From: Mariaggregatimicrobium sp964498785 | GTDB taxonomy: Bacteria > Zhuqueibacterota > Zhuqueibacteria > Thermofontimicrobiales > Thiofontviventaceae | Direction of reading: 5' to 3' | NCBI GenBank assembly: GCA_964498785.1 | Contig: CAZCJL010000069.1 | Span: 1 to 34,956, forward strand | Length of the DNA: 34,956 nt | In this document: in pieces, positions 15,925-24,237 of the stretch | Layout: every line of letters starts with the position of its first letter | How positions within the stretch are numbered: the first letter of the stretch is position 1 | Position numbers and translations under genes: made by a program | Notes under the pieces: model-generated | The model's input: the letters and a program-made list of their open reading frames with translations, nothing else | What the model was told of the DNA's origin: nothing | The model's database searches: none

Positions 15925-18498
15925 ATGCGGAATGCACATCCTTTCTTACATAAAGATATTTATATTAATTTTGATAATAATGTTTTCATCGCGGAAAACA
16001 ACTGCATTATCAGAAAATTCAAGATCCGGGATTATTTTATTCCGATATCATTTTACCAGAAACGATCAAACCGAGAATTATTCTCAGATTCGGAAAAATG
16101 GTTTGAAATTGCAGTGAATAACAAGCTGTTGAACCGAATGAAATTTGATGATTTACAGACACGGATCATGGCACATGGCGGTGTTGAAGTCGTGATCCGT
16201 TTAACATCGGATAACGTCCTGGCTCAGTACTTCCTGCAATTATTTCCCGATTGTCCCATTACACGAGAACGGTTGTTATTTTTTTCAAAGAATAAAACGA
16301 TGTCACTGAATTATGTTGATGGCAAGGTTCATTGTCTGTTCCCGATGTATCGGTTGGGTTCAAATAAAAATATTTTAGCAGAAGAAATAAAACTGGCGAC
16401 ATGGAATCAGGAGCAGATGCCGGAAGCAGACACGAATGCATTTCCGTCAAACCGTCATTTTGGACCGACGGACGAACGTGGTCTCAATCTTTCCCAGTGC
16501 GATATGTATCATCCGGTTTTAACCCAATTCGAACTAAATCAAAAGATGTATTTGAAAGGACCGATTTTGATCGGTCGCGCGGAAGCGAACCAGAACTGGC
16601 TAATCGCTTATGAACACGGCTCCCCGGATAATGATCCGGACAGAGATTATCTGAAATTAGGAGCCGATCCGTCAGAAAATGAAATTACATTAATGGTCGC
16701 CGCACAAAAAGGCGCGTATCTGAATGGCGAAGAATTTTCTACAGAAAAACCATTTTCCACCGTCTGGTGTGATTTCGGGATATTTGACGGCGATGATATT
16801 GACGCCGGCAGACTCGCGTTTCGTGATTTTCTGTATCACTGGCAGAGCGAAAACAGCGCCACCCGGAAACCGATTATTTATTACAATACCTGGGGCTGGC
16901 AGCGGGACGAAGAAAATGATTATATCAATTTTGATGAGATTACGGATAAACGACCCGGTTTAAAGGTCTATTGCGACGCCACGCTCTATCAACCCATCAC
17001 TTATTATAATACGCAGGCGGCAGAAGGACATCGTACGCACTTTGCACCGGATGAAGTTTTGACCAACGAAGATCGGTTATTACAGGAAATTGATCACGCG
17101 CATCAAATTGGCGCTGATTTATTTGTTCTTGATGACGGCTGGTACGATTGGATGGGTGATTGGAACATCAACAGCAAGACCTTTCCGAAAGGATTATCAG
17201 TTATTAAAAAACGACTGGATCGTTATGGAATGAGGCTCGGACTGTGGCTCGCGCCGATATGTATTGATCAACATTCCGAAACATTCAGGGAGAGTCCTCA
17301 ATTTTTAGCTCGCACTGCGGAGGGTGGGTTAATTCCGTCGCGATTCGGACGCCAGCTCGCCTGTTTATCCAGTCCCGGCTATCCTGACTATTTTGTTGAG
17401 AAGTGCAAAAAGCTGATTGATATGGGCTGTACATATTTCAAGTGGGATGCGCTGGATGGCTGGTATTGTTACTCTGCCCATCACAATCACGGGGATAGCA
17501 CGCATCCGGCTTCGGAGCGGGGAGACCGTTATGGTTATGAATATGTACATATCGTCAACAGCATGGCGCGGGAATTGACGCAATACTGTCCCGATCTGGT
17601 TATCGTGTATGACATCACAGAAAGCGGGCGCTTTGTGGGACTGGATTTTCTGAGTCAGGGCAGATACTTCTGGATGAACAACGGCGCTTCCGGGTATTAC
17701 GATTATTCAAGTCTGCGCGCTAAATCCATGCGAACGATTTATTATCGCTATAATCAGGTTATTCCGTCCGCGCTGCAAACCGCGGCAAATTATCCCCACG
17801 ATCGCCGGAATCAACCCAAAAGCAGGCGCTCGTTGGGATCGCAGGAATACAATATTTATTCGACTCTGGTGGGTGGCAATGGATTCTGGGGAAATTTAGG
17901 GAAGATGGATGACGACGAGCGCACGAACGCGGGACAGATTATCTCGATGTATAAACGAGTGGCGAAATCTGTCTTTGCTGTGCGTCCGAGAGTCACCGGT
18001 TCGATTGGGAGCTCTCCGGAGATTTACGAATTCATCGATCCGGATAAAGCAGAAGGACAGGTAATCGCGTTCAGCGGCAGCATTTTGAAAACATCCTATA
18101 ATACGCAGCCCATCCGGCCGGACAAATTGCTGGGTGTTTTGAATCACGGCTATGCCGTCGTTGATGGTCATATTCGGTTTGATTTTGAATTTACCGAGCC
18201 CGATTCTGTGCGCGGCTGCTTTATCCTTGGGGATAATCAATTTGGTGCATCTGTTGTAAAATCGACATGTTGGTTAAAAGATATCCGGATTGAAGAAAAT
18301 TTGCTGCTAAATATTATTAACGGTGCACCGGGGCAGTTGATAATCCATTGGCAGGAAAGATTGGGTCAGCCGGTGTTTGAAACGGAGAACACGCACGGAA
18401 ACGATGTTGTGATCACTACAGAAAAATATGAAAAGGGAGTGATGATTCTCGTTGATTTGAAAAAGCCTGATATTTCTCTGAAAATTAAATCAGAATAA
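15925..18498 (+). CDS. GH36-like alpha-galactosidase (melibiase clan GH-D)
   Basis: An 857-residue protein without a signal peptide. The N-terminal half (about 1-310) is the beta-supersandwich typical of GH36. The TIM-barrel signatures follow: YYNTWGWQRDE, LFVLDDGWYDWMGDWNIN, RYGMRLGLWLAPICI, then YFKWDALDGWYC, where D508 is the clan's nucleophile (KWD). YDITESGRFVGLDF (about 562-573) should contain the acid/base residue. A C-terminal beta domain ends the protein. The retaining reaction releases terminal alpha-galactosyl or a related alpha-linked sugar. It is longer than the usual 700-750 residues and divergent, so the exact sugar is uncertain. GGAGGT precedes ATG 15925. It stands alone between a terminator and the poly-glutamate genes. 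Confidence 0.85.
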   Translation: MRNAHPFLHKDIYINFDNNVFIAENNCIIRKFKIRDYFIPISFYQKRSNRELFSDSEKWFEIAVNNKLLNRMKFDDLQTRIMAHGGVEVVIRLTSDNVLAQYFLQLFPDCPITRERLLFFSKNKTMSLNYVDGKVHCLFPMYRLGSNKNILAEEIKLATWNQEQMPEADTNAFPSNRHFGPTDERGLNLSQCDMYHPVLTQFELNQKMYLKGPILIGRAEANQNWLIAYEHGSPDNDPDRDYLKLGADPSENEITLMVAAQKGAYLNGEEFSTEKPFSTVWCDFGIFDGDDIDAGRLAFRDFLYHWQSENSATRKPIIYYNTWGWQRDEENDYINFDEITDKRPGLKVYCDATLYQPITYYNTQAAEGHRTHFAPDEVLTNEDRLLQEIDHAHQIGADLFVLDDGWYDWMGDWNINSKTFPKGLSVIKKRLDRYGMRLGLWLAPICIDQHSETFRESPQFLARTAEGGLIPSRFGRQLACLSSPGYPDYFVEKCKKLIDMGCTYFKWDALDGWYCYSAHHNHGDSTHPASERGDRYGYEYVHIVNSMARELTQYCPDLVIVYDITESGRFVGLDFLSQGRYFWMNNGASGYYDYSSLRAKSMRTIYYRYNQVIPSALQTAANYPHDRRNQPKSRRSLGSQEYNIYSTLVGGNGFWGNLGKMDDDERTNAGQIISMYKRVAKSVFAVRPRVTGSIGSSPEIYEFIDPDKAEGQVIAFSGSILKTSYNTQPIRPDKLLGVLNHGYAVVDGHIRFDFEFTEPDSVRGCFILGDNQFGASVVKSTCWLKDIRIEENLLLNIINGAPGQLIIHWQERLGQPVFETENTHGNDVVITTEKYEKGVMILVDLKKPDISLKIKSE

Positions 18499-18516
18499 AT
18501 TCTTGGTATTATGGTA

Positions 18517-18561
18517 TAAATTTTGTAAATTCAACCCATAAATATGAATTTACAAAATTTA
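18517..18561. promoter_or_regulatory. 16-bp perfect inverted repeat abutting the pgsB start
   Basis: TAAATTTTGTAAATTC (18517-18532) and its exact complement (18546-18561) are separated by 13 bases. The right arm ends two bases before ATG 18564 and no Shine-Dalgarno is visible. It could be an operator, or an mRNA hairpin that occludes translation initiation; a role as terminator of the upstream gene is less likely because no T-run follows. Confidence 0.55.
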
Positions 18562-18563
18562 AT

Positions 18564-19703
18564 ATGATACTGATACTGGTAATAACATTCACGTTGATTA
18601 TTTTAGGAATAATTGAACGATTCCGCTATCAACGGCACATTCATAAAATACCGGTCCGCATTCATGTGAACGGAACCCGGGGAAAATCGATGCTGGTGCG
18701 AATGATTGCGGAGATGTTCACCCGGGCCGGAAAATCCGTTGCTGCCAAAGTCACTGGCGAACAGCCGCAGGTTTATTCCTCTGGTAGCGGCTGGCAAAGT
18801 TGGAAACGACGGGGAGTCGCCCGAATTAAAGAGCAGATGGCTTTTATCCGCAAAATCGTGACCAAAAAACCGGATGTCATTGTTCTGGAAAATATGGCGC
18901 TGCAGCCGGAAAATCAGCGTGTTTCCGAACATCAAATGATGCATTCCACACTGTCTGTCTATTCAAATATCCGCATCGATCACCAGGAAGTGATGGGCGA
19001 GGATATCGGTGCTATTTCCCGCACTCTTGCATTTTCATTCCCAAAAAACGGAACGATCGTCATTCCGCAGCGCAACGCTCACAAATTATTGAGCGACCGA
19101 GCGGCGGCTAACAGAAGTCGGTTCATCACAGTTCAACCGGATGCTGCATTCCATCATCATGCATTGCCTGTTTTTGATGAATCCTTTGCCCTGCTGAAAC
19201 AAATTCAATTAATCCATCAACTCCCGGATGAATCTTATGAGGAAACAATCAGGCGCTGGAAACAGTCGCTGAATCCCGATAAATTTGTACTGCCTGTTGA
19301 AATCGCTGGCGAAAGTAAATATCTGATCAATTTATTCACCTGTAATGATGTGGAATCCGCGAGCGAATTACTGCACTCGCTGGAAAGCAGCAGGACAATT
19401 CAGCGCCCGTACACAATTTTACTCACCTGTCGCTCAGATCGACCGTTGCGGACACTAACATTTCTTAAATGGATTTGCACTGTGAACTTACATTCATACC
19501 TCATTATTGCCGGCAGTGTGCCGATTATTCCGGTTCGGCGCCTTCTGAAAAAATACGAAATTCCGGGAAGCAATATCTGGTTTGTACCACGCATCAATTC
19601 TGAAAAAATAATCGCAGCGCTTCGTGGCAGGTCGAACACTATTTTGGGAATGGGGAATTATGAGCGAAGCGGGGAGAAAATCGTATCATATCTGAAATTC
19701 TAA
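18564..19703 (+). CDS. pgsB: poly-gamma-glutamate synthase subunit PgsB/CapB
   Basis: A 379-residue ATP-dependent amide ligase that adds glutamate to the gamma-carboxyl of the growing chain at the cytoplasmic membrane. It shows the full PgsB pattern: an N-terminal membrane helix (residues 1-18) followed by a basic stretch, PVRIHVNGTRGKSMLVR with the P-loop at 36-42, then KPDVIVLENMALQPENQ and SNIRIDHQEVMGEDI, a Mur-ligase-like layout. Length matches Bacillus PgsB (about 390). The ATG lies just after a large inverted repeat and has no visible Shine-Dalgarno. Unusually, its partner pgsC is 351 bp downstream, behind a terminator-like hairpin and a MITE-like element. No pgsA/capA exporter is visible in the window. 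Confidence 0.88.
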   Translation: MILILVITFTLIILGIIERFRYQRHIHKIPVRIHVNGTRGKSMLVRMIAEMFTRAGKSVAAKVTGEQPQVYSSGSGWQSWKRRGVARIKEQMAFIRKIVTKKPDVIVLENMALQPENQRVSEHQMMHSTLSVYSNIRIDHQEVMGEDIGAISRTLAFSFPKNGTIVIPQRNAHKLLSDRAAANRSRFITVQPDAAFHHHALPVFDESFALLKQIQLIHQLPDESYEETIRRWKQSLNPDKFVLPVEIAGESKYLINLFTCNDVESASELLHSLESSRTIQRPYTILLTCRSDRPLRTLTFLKWICTVNLHSYLIIAGSVPIIPVRRLLKKYEIPGSNIWFVPRINSEKIIAALRGRSNTILGMGNYERSGEKIVSYLKF

Positions 19704-19760
19704 ATTGGAACCTAATAAATTTTGCCCGTTGGAGTGCAGATGGGTTCAGTTAAAAAATAG

Positions 19761-19784
19761 TTCTCCTGTGATGGGAGAATTTTT
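19761..19784 (+). terminator. terminator-like hairpin between pgsB and pgsC
   Basis: TTCTCC (19761-19766) pairs with GGAGAA (19774-19779) and is followed by TTTTT; an A-run lies on the left side, so it could also act on the other strand. The stem is short. Confidence 0.45.
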
Positions 19785-19850
19785 CTATATGTTGTTTGTT
19801 GCATTTTCAGTTGTCCTTACAGGATTTTATTTCTTTTTCTGCAACTATTT

Positions 19851-19984
19851 GGGGCTGTATCAAAAGTAAATCTTTCTTATGCAAGATTTTTTATTAGACC
19901 AGCGATCCCATCGCTCCAAGCGATGGGATCGCTATCTCTCATGAATTTGCAAAATACAAATCCTGGACTTTTAATACAGCCCCC
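19851..19984 (+). mobile_element. MITE-like element, copy B (134 bp, different core)
   Basis: The left end GGGGCTGTATCAAAAGT and right end GACTTTTAATACAGCCCC match copies A and C with one mismatch. The interior is unrelated to A and C. It centres on a 15-bp perfect hairpin (AGCGATCCCATCGCT at 19901-19915, loop CCA, complement at 19919-19933), the same core as the hairpin repeated at 27474, 28025 and 28645. Non-coding. Confidence 0.75.
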
Positions 19985-20054
19985 TATTATCAAACGCCCC
20001 TTCGGGACTGGTTACGATAATGTGTATTTCAGAACATACTGAAAAAGGAGCCGC

Positions 20055-20495
20055 ATGATTACTGAAGCCATTTTTCTCGGCATTTTACTGGGATTTATTT
20101 ATTATGAAGTCGTGGGCTTAACGCCCGGCGGAATTGTTGTCCCCGGATATATTGCCCTGTATTTCGATAAACCGCTGGTTCTGCTTTCCACATTGATCGC
20201 GGCGCTCGTGACGCTGACGTTGGTTGGCGGATTGAGCCGGTTGGTGATCCTGTACGGTCGCCGTGCATTTCTTGCAGCCGTGATGATCGGTTTCATCCTG
20301 AAATGGGCGATTGAAATCCTGATACTTCGCACAGGATGGGCAACCACGGAATTGGTGGTGATCGGATATATCGTCCCCGGATTGATTGCCCATGAAATGC
20401 GAAAACAGGGAATTTGGCAAACGATTGTGTCGCTGATTCTGGTCAGCGGAATCGTTCATGTCCTGTTGCGATTCCGGGGATTGGGCGCGATATGA
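20055..20495 (+). CDS. pgsC: poly-gamma-glutamate synthase membrane subunit PgsC/CapC
   Basis: A 146-residue integral membrane protein with about four to five helices and the conserved PgsC blocks: GGIVVPGYIALYFDKP (about 25-40), LSRLVILYGRRAFLAAV, then YIVPGLIAHEMRKQGIWQT. Length agrees with Bacillus PgsC (149). PgsC pairs with PgsB to form the membrane-bound polymerase. AAAGGAG precedes the ATG. Its stop overlaps the start of the next gene (ATGA), so the two are translationally coupled. Confidence 0.9.
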   Translation: MITEAIFLGILLGFIYYEVVGLTPGGIVVPGYIALYFDKPLVLLSTLIAALVTLTLVGGLSRLVILYGRRAFLAAVMIGFILKWAIEILILRTGWATTELVVIGYIVPGLIAHEMRKQGIWQTIVSLILVSGIVHVLLRFRGLGAI

Positions 20496-21580
20496 AATAT
20501 CGGAAATCTCGCATCAAGATGCGCTATCTTTTACTGGCATCGGTTTTTGTTTTTGGCGCAGTACTTGTGTTGAATTTCGGGCTACGAAAAACATCGCTGC
20601 CATTTTATCAGCAGCAACTCGATGCAGCTATTTTGATGCAACGTTGCATGGACAGTCTGGCATCAGCGATTGTAATTGATTTGCCGGAATCAGGGACGAT
20701 AAACGATCCCAACCGAACCGGACTGATCGGGATTGAATACAGTCCCATAACCACAACATTGGGCGATCTGTCTGCCAAACGCAGCGCTACGAATCCGGAT
20801 TTTGCCGCACTGCTGGTGCGCTGGTTTCATGAATTGAAATTGATGCCCGGCGACGTGATCGCAATTGGTTGCTCCGGCTCATTCCCGGGTTTAATTCTGG
20901 CAACAATTTCTGCGGCAGAAACCATGCAATTGAAACCGGTGCTTATTTCATCGGTCACAGCATCGAGTTATGGCGCAAATCGACCGGAATGGACCTGGCT
21001 GGATATGGAACATTATCTGAATGAAGCCGGATTGATTCACACGCGGTCAAACGCTGCATCCCCGGGCGGCGCGAGAGATGTTGCGCTTGAATTTGATGCT
21101 GAAGCAAAGAATCTGCTACATCTAATAGTCGAGCGAAATAACATCCCTCTGATTTACGAAGAAGATCGAGCACTGAATGTACAAAAAAGAGCCGGTATTT
21201 ACGAACAGTATGACGTTCCGAAAATATTTATCAATATCGGCGGCGCGCAGATTAATGTTGGCGATTATGCGCTGGAACAACGGCTATCTCCGGGTTTAAA
21301 TCAAATTCGTTTGAAATCTTCAAAAGCACCCCGTTCGATGGCAGAGTATTTTGCCGGACAGCAGGTTCCGCTTATTCACCTGCTTCACATTGACAACATC
21401 TTAATCGAAAATAAATTACCGGTCGATCCGATTCCGCTTTCAATCCCGGGAAAAAGCGCTGTTTATTATCGCGACTCGCTGACTGGTGCCTACAAGCTAT
21501 TATCCATTTTGATGGTGGCTTTGGCTGTTATAATTATCATCGTTGGAAAAAGGCAGGAATCTTCTAAATTAGTTGTCTGA
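20492..21580 (+). CDS. poly-gamma-glutamate system protein (PgsW-like)
   Basis: About 362 residues from ATG 20492, which overlaps the pgsC stop by four bases; a longer upstream start (20414) would run deep into pgsC and is less likely. A membrane helix near residues 10-30 and another at the C-terminus (LLSILMVALAVIIIIVG) flank a globular central domain that is probably outside the membrane and contains GDVIAIGCSGSFPGLILATI and SSVTASSYGANRPEWTW. This matches my memory of the poly-gamma-glutamate system protein family that accompanies PgsB and PgsC in many Gram-negative genomes. Its biochemical role is not established; assembly or export of the polymer is a reasonable guess. Confidence 0.75.
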   Translation: MKYRKSRIKMRYLLLASVFVFGAVLVLNFGLRKTSLPFYQQQLDAAILMQRCMDSLASAIVIDLPESGTINDPNRTGLIGIEYSPITTTLGDLSAKRSATNPDFAALLVRWFHELKLMPGDVIAIGCSGSFPGLILATISAAETMQLKPVLISSVTASSYGANRPEWTWLDMEHYLNEAGLIHTRSNAASPGGARDVALEFDAEAKNLLHLIVERNNIPLIYEEDRALNVQKRAGIYEQYDVPKIFINIGGAQINVGDYALEQRLSPGLNQIRLKSSKAPRSMAEYFAGQQVPLIHLLHIDNILIENKLPVDPIPLSIPGKSAVYYRDSLTGAYKLLSILMVALAVIIIIVGKRQESSKLVV

Positions 21581-21980
21581 AATAATTACGGTTTAAGAAA
21601 TTTCAACAATATCTGCTGAAAACACAAAAAACTTTTCACATCAAATAAATATGTTGCAAAAATTGGATTATTTTTTTATATTTAATTGTCACAATAAAAT
21701 GAGTACATGCCGACAGATTGAAAAACTTTCCGAGCCGTTGGGGCACAGCATCAATTATAAAATAAGCATCTTAAATTATACCTGTTCTTTTACACGAAAG
21801 TAATCAACAATTTTATTTGTAATGATTTTACTGAGTCTGAAATTCTATTCCGCTCGTCACTAATATTATTCATCCGAAATTCACCTCCGGATTTTGTTTA
21901 CCAATCGTAGACAATTGCAGTAGAATAAAAATTGTGAATGAAATAATGGCATATTTACAAAAAAGAAAGGAGAAACCATT
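21581..21980 (+). other. 400-bp AT-rich intergenic leader
   Basis: No gene is seen. It holds the candidate promoter at 21654-21682, and the long 5' region that follows runs to the AAAGGAG in front of the LVIVD gene. No terminator hairpin with a T-run is obvious after the pgsW-like stop. Confidence 0.4.
21654..21682 (+). promoter_or_regulatory. candidate sigma70-type promoter of the first LVIVD gene
   Basis: TTGCAA (21654-21659), a 17-base spacer and TATATT (21677-21682). It predicts a leader of nearly 300 bases. Motif match only. Confidence 0.4.
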
Positions 21981-24146
21981 ATGATCATCTTTAAAAACAA
22001 TCGTAATGTTTTTTATTTTTCAGTTCTTGTTTTTATTTTTGCCTTCCTTCCTTTACTCTATTCCCAAAGCAGTCATAACTGTACGCTCGTCGGACATTAT
22101 GCCCATGGTCCCTGCAATGCAATAACCGCAGAAAATAATGTTTTCTATTTTGATGATGGCGGCTATCTCCATATTATTGACTTTTCAGATAATGCAAATC
22201 CGGTTGAATTGGGACGAATGAATGTTGCCGCTGAAATTGTTGATATTCAGGTCAGCGGAGATTATTTATACACACTGGATGACAAAGAAAAAGTGATTGT
22301 CTTTGATAAGTCGGATCCGGCAAATCCCACTGAAGTCGCAACACTGGAATTTGAGGGGTATAGTGTCAGTATGGAAGTTGTCGATAACGATCTGTACGTA
22401 CTTATCGGCAGAAAAGGGATGTATATTTACGACATTATTGATCCGGCGAATTTGGCTGAAAAAGGCTTTTACCAAACAGGTATTGTTATGAGAGACCTTG
22501 CTGTTAGCAACGGTTACGCATACATTGCTGAATACTCCGGCTGTTTTCGCATTATTGATATTTCAAATCCGGCGGCAATCACGCAAATCGATTCTGTCTC
22601 TTTTGATGTTAGAACAAATGCACTTGCAGTTAGTGGAAATGAGCTTTATGTTCTGGCGAGCGGTACAATGCGTGTCTTTGATATTTCAAACCCGGTGAGC
22701 GTTGCAGAAATCGGTTCTTATTCGGCTGGCAGTGTTGGGGAGGATATTGTTATAGATGGTAATTATGCCTACGGAGTGTTTAGTTCTAACGGATTATATA
22801 TCATTGATATTACCGATCCTGCGAATCCTGCACGTACTGCACGTTTCCCGACAGATGGGAACGCCAGTCATGTCGCAGTGAGTGGAAGCACAGTAATGGT
22901 CGGAATCAATGCCAGCGGAATTCATGCACTGGACATTTCGGATATTGCCAGTCCCACCGAATTTGCTCAATATGGAGCAGGATTTTCTGTCGATATTCTG
23001 GTGGATGGAAATTTTGCTTATCTGGCGAACCATTCAAATGGATTTCGCATTTTAGATGTGTCCGATCCTGCCAATCCCGTTACGATGAGTCATATTGATA
23101 CTCGCGGTTTAGTGCGGGATGTTGCATTGCTTGAGAATTATCTTTATGTGGCAGATAACTGGCAGGGGATACGGATTTTTGATGTAACTGACCGTTCAAA
23201 TCCAGTTGAGAGCGGAACTCTGGAAACACATGATCGTGCCGAAGGAATAGTAGTGCGCGAGGACATGGCGTTTGTCGCAGATGATGATAGCGGATTATGT
23301 ATTATCGATGTGAGTGACCCGGAGAATCCCACCGAGATAGCATACTTGCCATTACCTGGAAACGCAAAAAATATTACCCTGAATGGAAATTATGCATTTG
23401 TGGCAGCAGTAAGTGAAGGACTGCGCATCATCGATATTTCTGATCCGGCGGCTCCCGCGGAAATTGGTTTTTTTGACACAGAAGGAAATGCGTATAATGT
23501 GGCGGTTGATGGTCATTATGCGTATGTTGCGGATTATGACAAAGGTCTTCGCGTGATCGATTGGGCTGATCCGGCAAATCCATCCGAAGTTGGCGCATTT
23601 GATATAAATTGGGGATATGCCATGGATGTCATCATTGAAGGAAATTTCGCTTATGTCGCGGATGGCAGTCGTGGTTTGACTGTCGTGAATATTTCTGATC
23701 CTACAAATCCCACAGATGCCGGACATTACGATACCGTTGGCTTTGGCGAAGGAATTGCACTTTCCAATGGTTTCATCTACCTGGCAGATGAATGGGATGG
23801 TTTCTATATTTTTCAGTTTAATGATCCCGTGACAACGGTGAGCACTGCCCGTTCAACATTGATTCCTGACCAATTTGAACTGAAACAGAATTTTCCCAAT
23901 CCGTTTAATCCCATAACCAACATTAAATATTATCTTCCACAATCGACAGATGTAACATTAAAAATATATAATATTCAGGGACAGGAAATAAAAACATTGG
24001 TTAACGATTTTCAAACATCCGGAGTAAAAACAGTAAAGTGGAATGGATTGAATAAGAACGGCCAGCAAGCAGGGTCCGGAATTTATTTTTATAAGATTAA
24101 GGCAGGTAGTTTTTCCTGTTCAAAGAAAATGCTTCTTGTGCGATGA
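21981..24146 (+). CDS. secreted LVIVD-repeat beta-propeller protein with C-terminal sorting domain (paralog 1)
   Basis: A 721-residue protein with a signal peptide (cut near LLYSQS), then the block HNCTLVGHYAHGPCNAI shared with the paralog at 31316. I count 14 LVIVD-type repeats of about 42-45 residues (pattern DVAVxGxYAYVADxxxGLRIIDISDPANPxExG) spanning residues about 40-620, consistent with two seven-bladed propellers. The last 88 residues are the sorting/FlgD-like module (NFPNPFNP...KIYNIQGQEIKTLV...GIYFYKIKAG...KKMLLVR), implying export and surface attachment by a type IX-like route. AAAGGAG precedes the ATG. LVIVD proteins are common on FCB cell surfaces; function is unknown, probably adhesion or protein-protein contact. 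Confidence 0.85.
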   Translation: MIIFKNNRNVFYFSVLVFIFAFLPLLYSQSSHNCTLVGHYAHGPCNAITAENNVFYFDDGGYLHIIDFSDNANPVELGRMNVAAEIVDIQVSGDYLYTLDDKEKVIVFDKSDPANPTEVATLEFEGYSVSMEVVDNDLYVLIGRKGMYIYDIIDPANLAEKGFYQTGIVMRDLAVSNGYAYIAEYSGCFRIIDISNPAAITQIDSVSFDVRTNALAVSGNELYVLASGTMRVFDISNPVSVAEIGSYSAGSVGEDIVIDGNYAYGVFSSNGLYIIDITDPANPARTARFPTDGNASHVAVSGSTVMVGINASGIHALDISDIASPTEFAQYGAGFSVDILVDGNFAYLANHSNGFRILDVSDPANPVTMSHIDTRGLVRDVALLENYLYVADNWQGIRIFDVTDRSNPVESGTLETHDRAEGIVVREDMAFVADDDSGLCIIDVSDPENPTEIAYLPLPGNAKNITLNGNYAFVAAVSEGLRIIDISDPAAPAEIGFFDTEGNAYNVAVDGHYAYVADYDKGLRVIDWADPANPSEVGAFDINWGYAMDVIIEGNFAYVADGSRGLTVVNISDPTNPTDAGHYDTVGFGEGIALSNGFIYLADEWDGFYIFQFNDPVTTVSTARSTLIPDQFELKQNFPNPFNPITNIKYYLPQSTDVTLKIYNIQGQEIKTLVNDFQTSGVKTVKWNGLNKNGQQAGSGIYFYKIKAGSFSCSKKMLLVR

Positions 24147-24152
24147 CAATTG

Positions 24153-24185
24153 AGATTTCCGAAGTCTCAAAGACTTCGGAAATCT
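24153..24185. repeat. TTCCGAAG palindrome, copy 1
   Basis: A 15-bp perfect stem (AGATTTCCGAAGTCT, loop CAA) begins six bases after the LVIVD stop. The same palindrome follows the genes ending at 27413 and 31240 and recurs in the hairpin arrays. It may act as a transcript end or 3' stabiliser. Confidence 0.85.
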
Positions 24186-24237
24186 GCCATAAAGCTAATA
24201 ATCATTAATCACAATTAATTTTAAGAAGGAGGTTTAC

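Larger units (their letters stand above)
19704..20054 (+). other. 351-bp gap inside the poly-gamma-glutamate gene set
   Basis: It contains the terminator-like hairpin at 19761 and MITE-like copy B (19851-19984). The 70 bases before pgsC carry AAAGGAG as its ribosome site. I could not identify a promoter for pgsC. Confidence 0.45.

Noticed and set aside
20414..20491. Longer N-terminus for the PgsW-like protein
   Set aside because: The extra 26 codons lie inside pgsC; ATG 20492 gives a four-base stop/start overlap and a normal membrane-anchor N-terminus.
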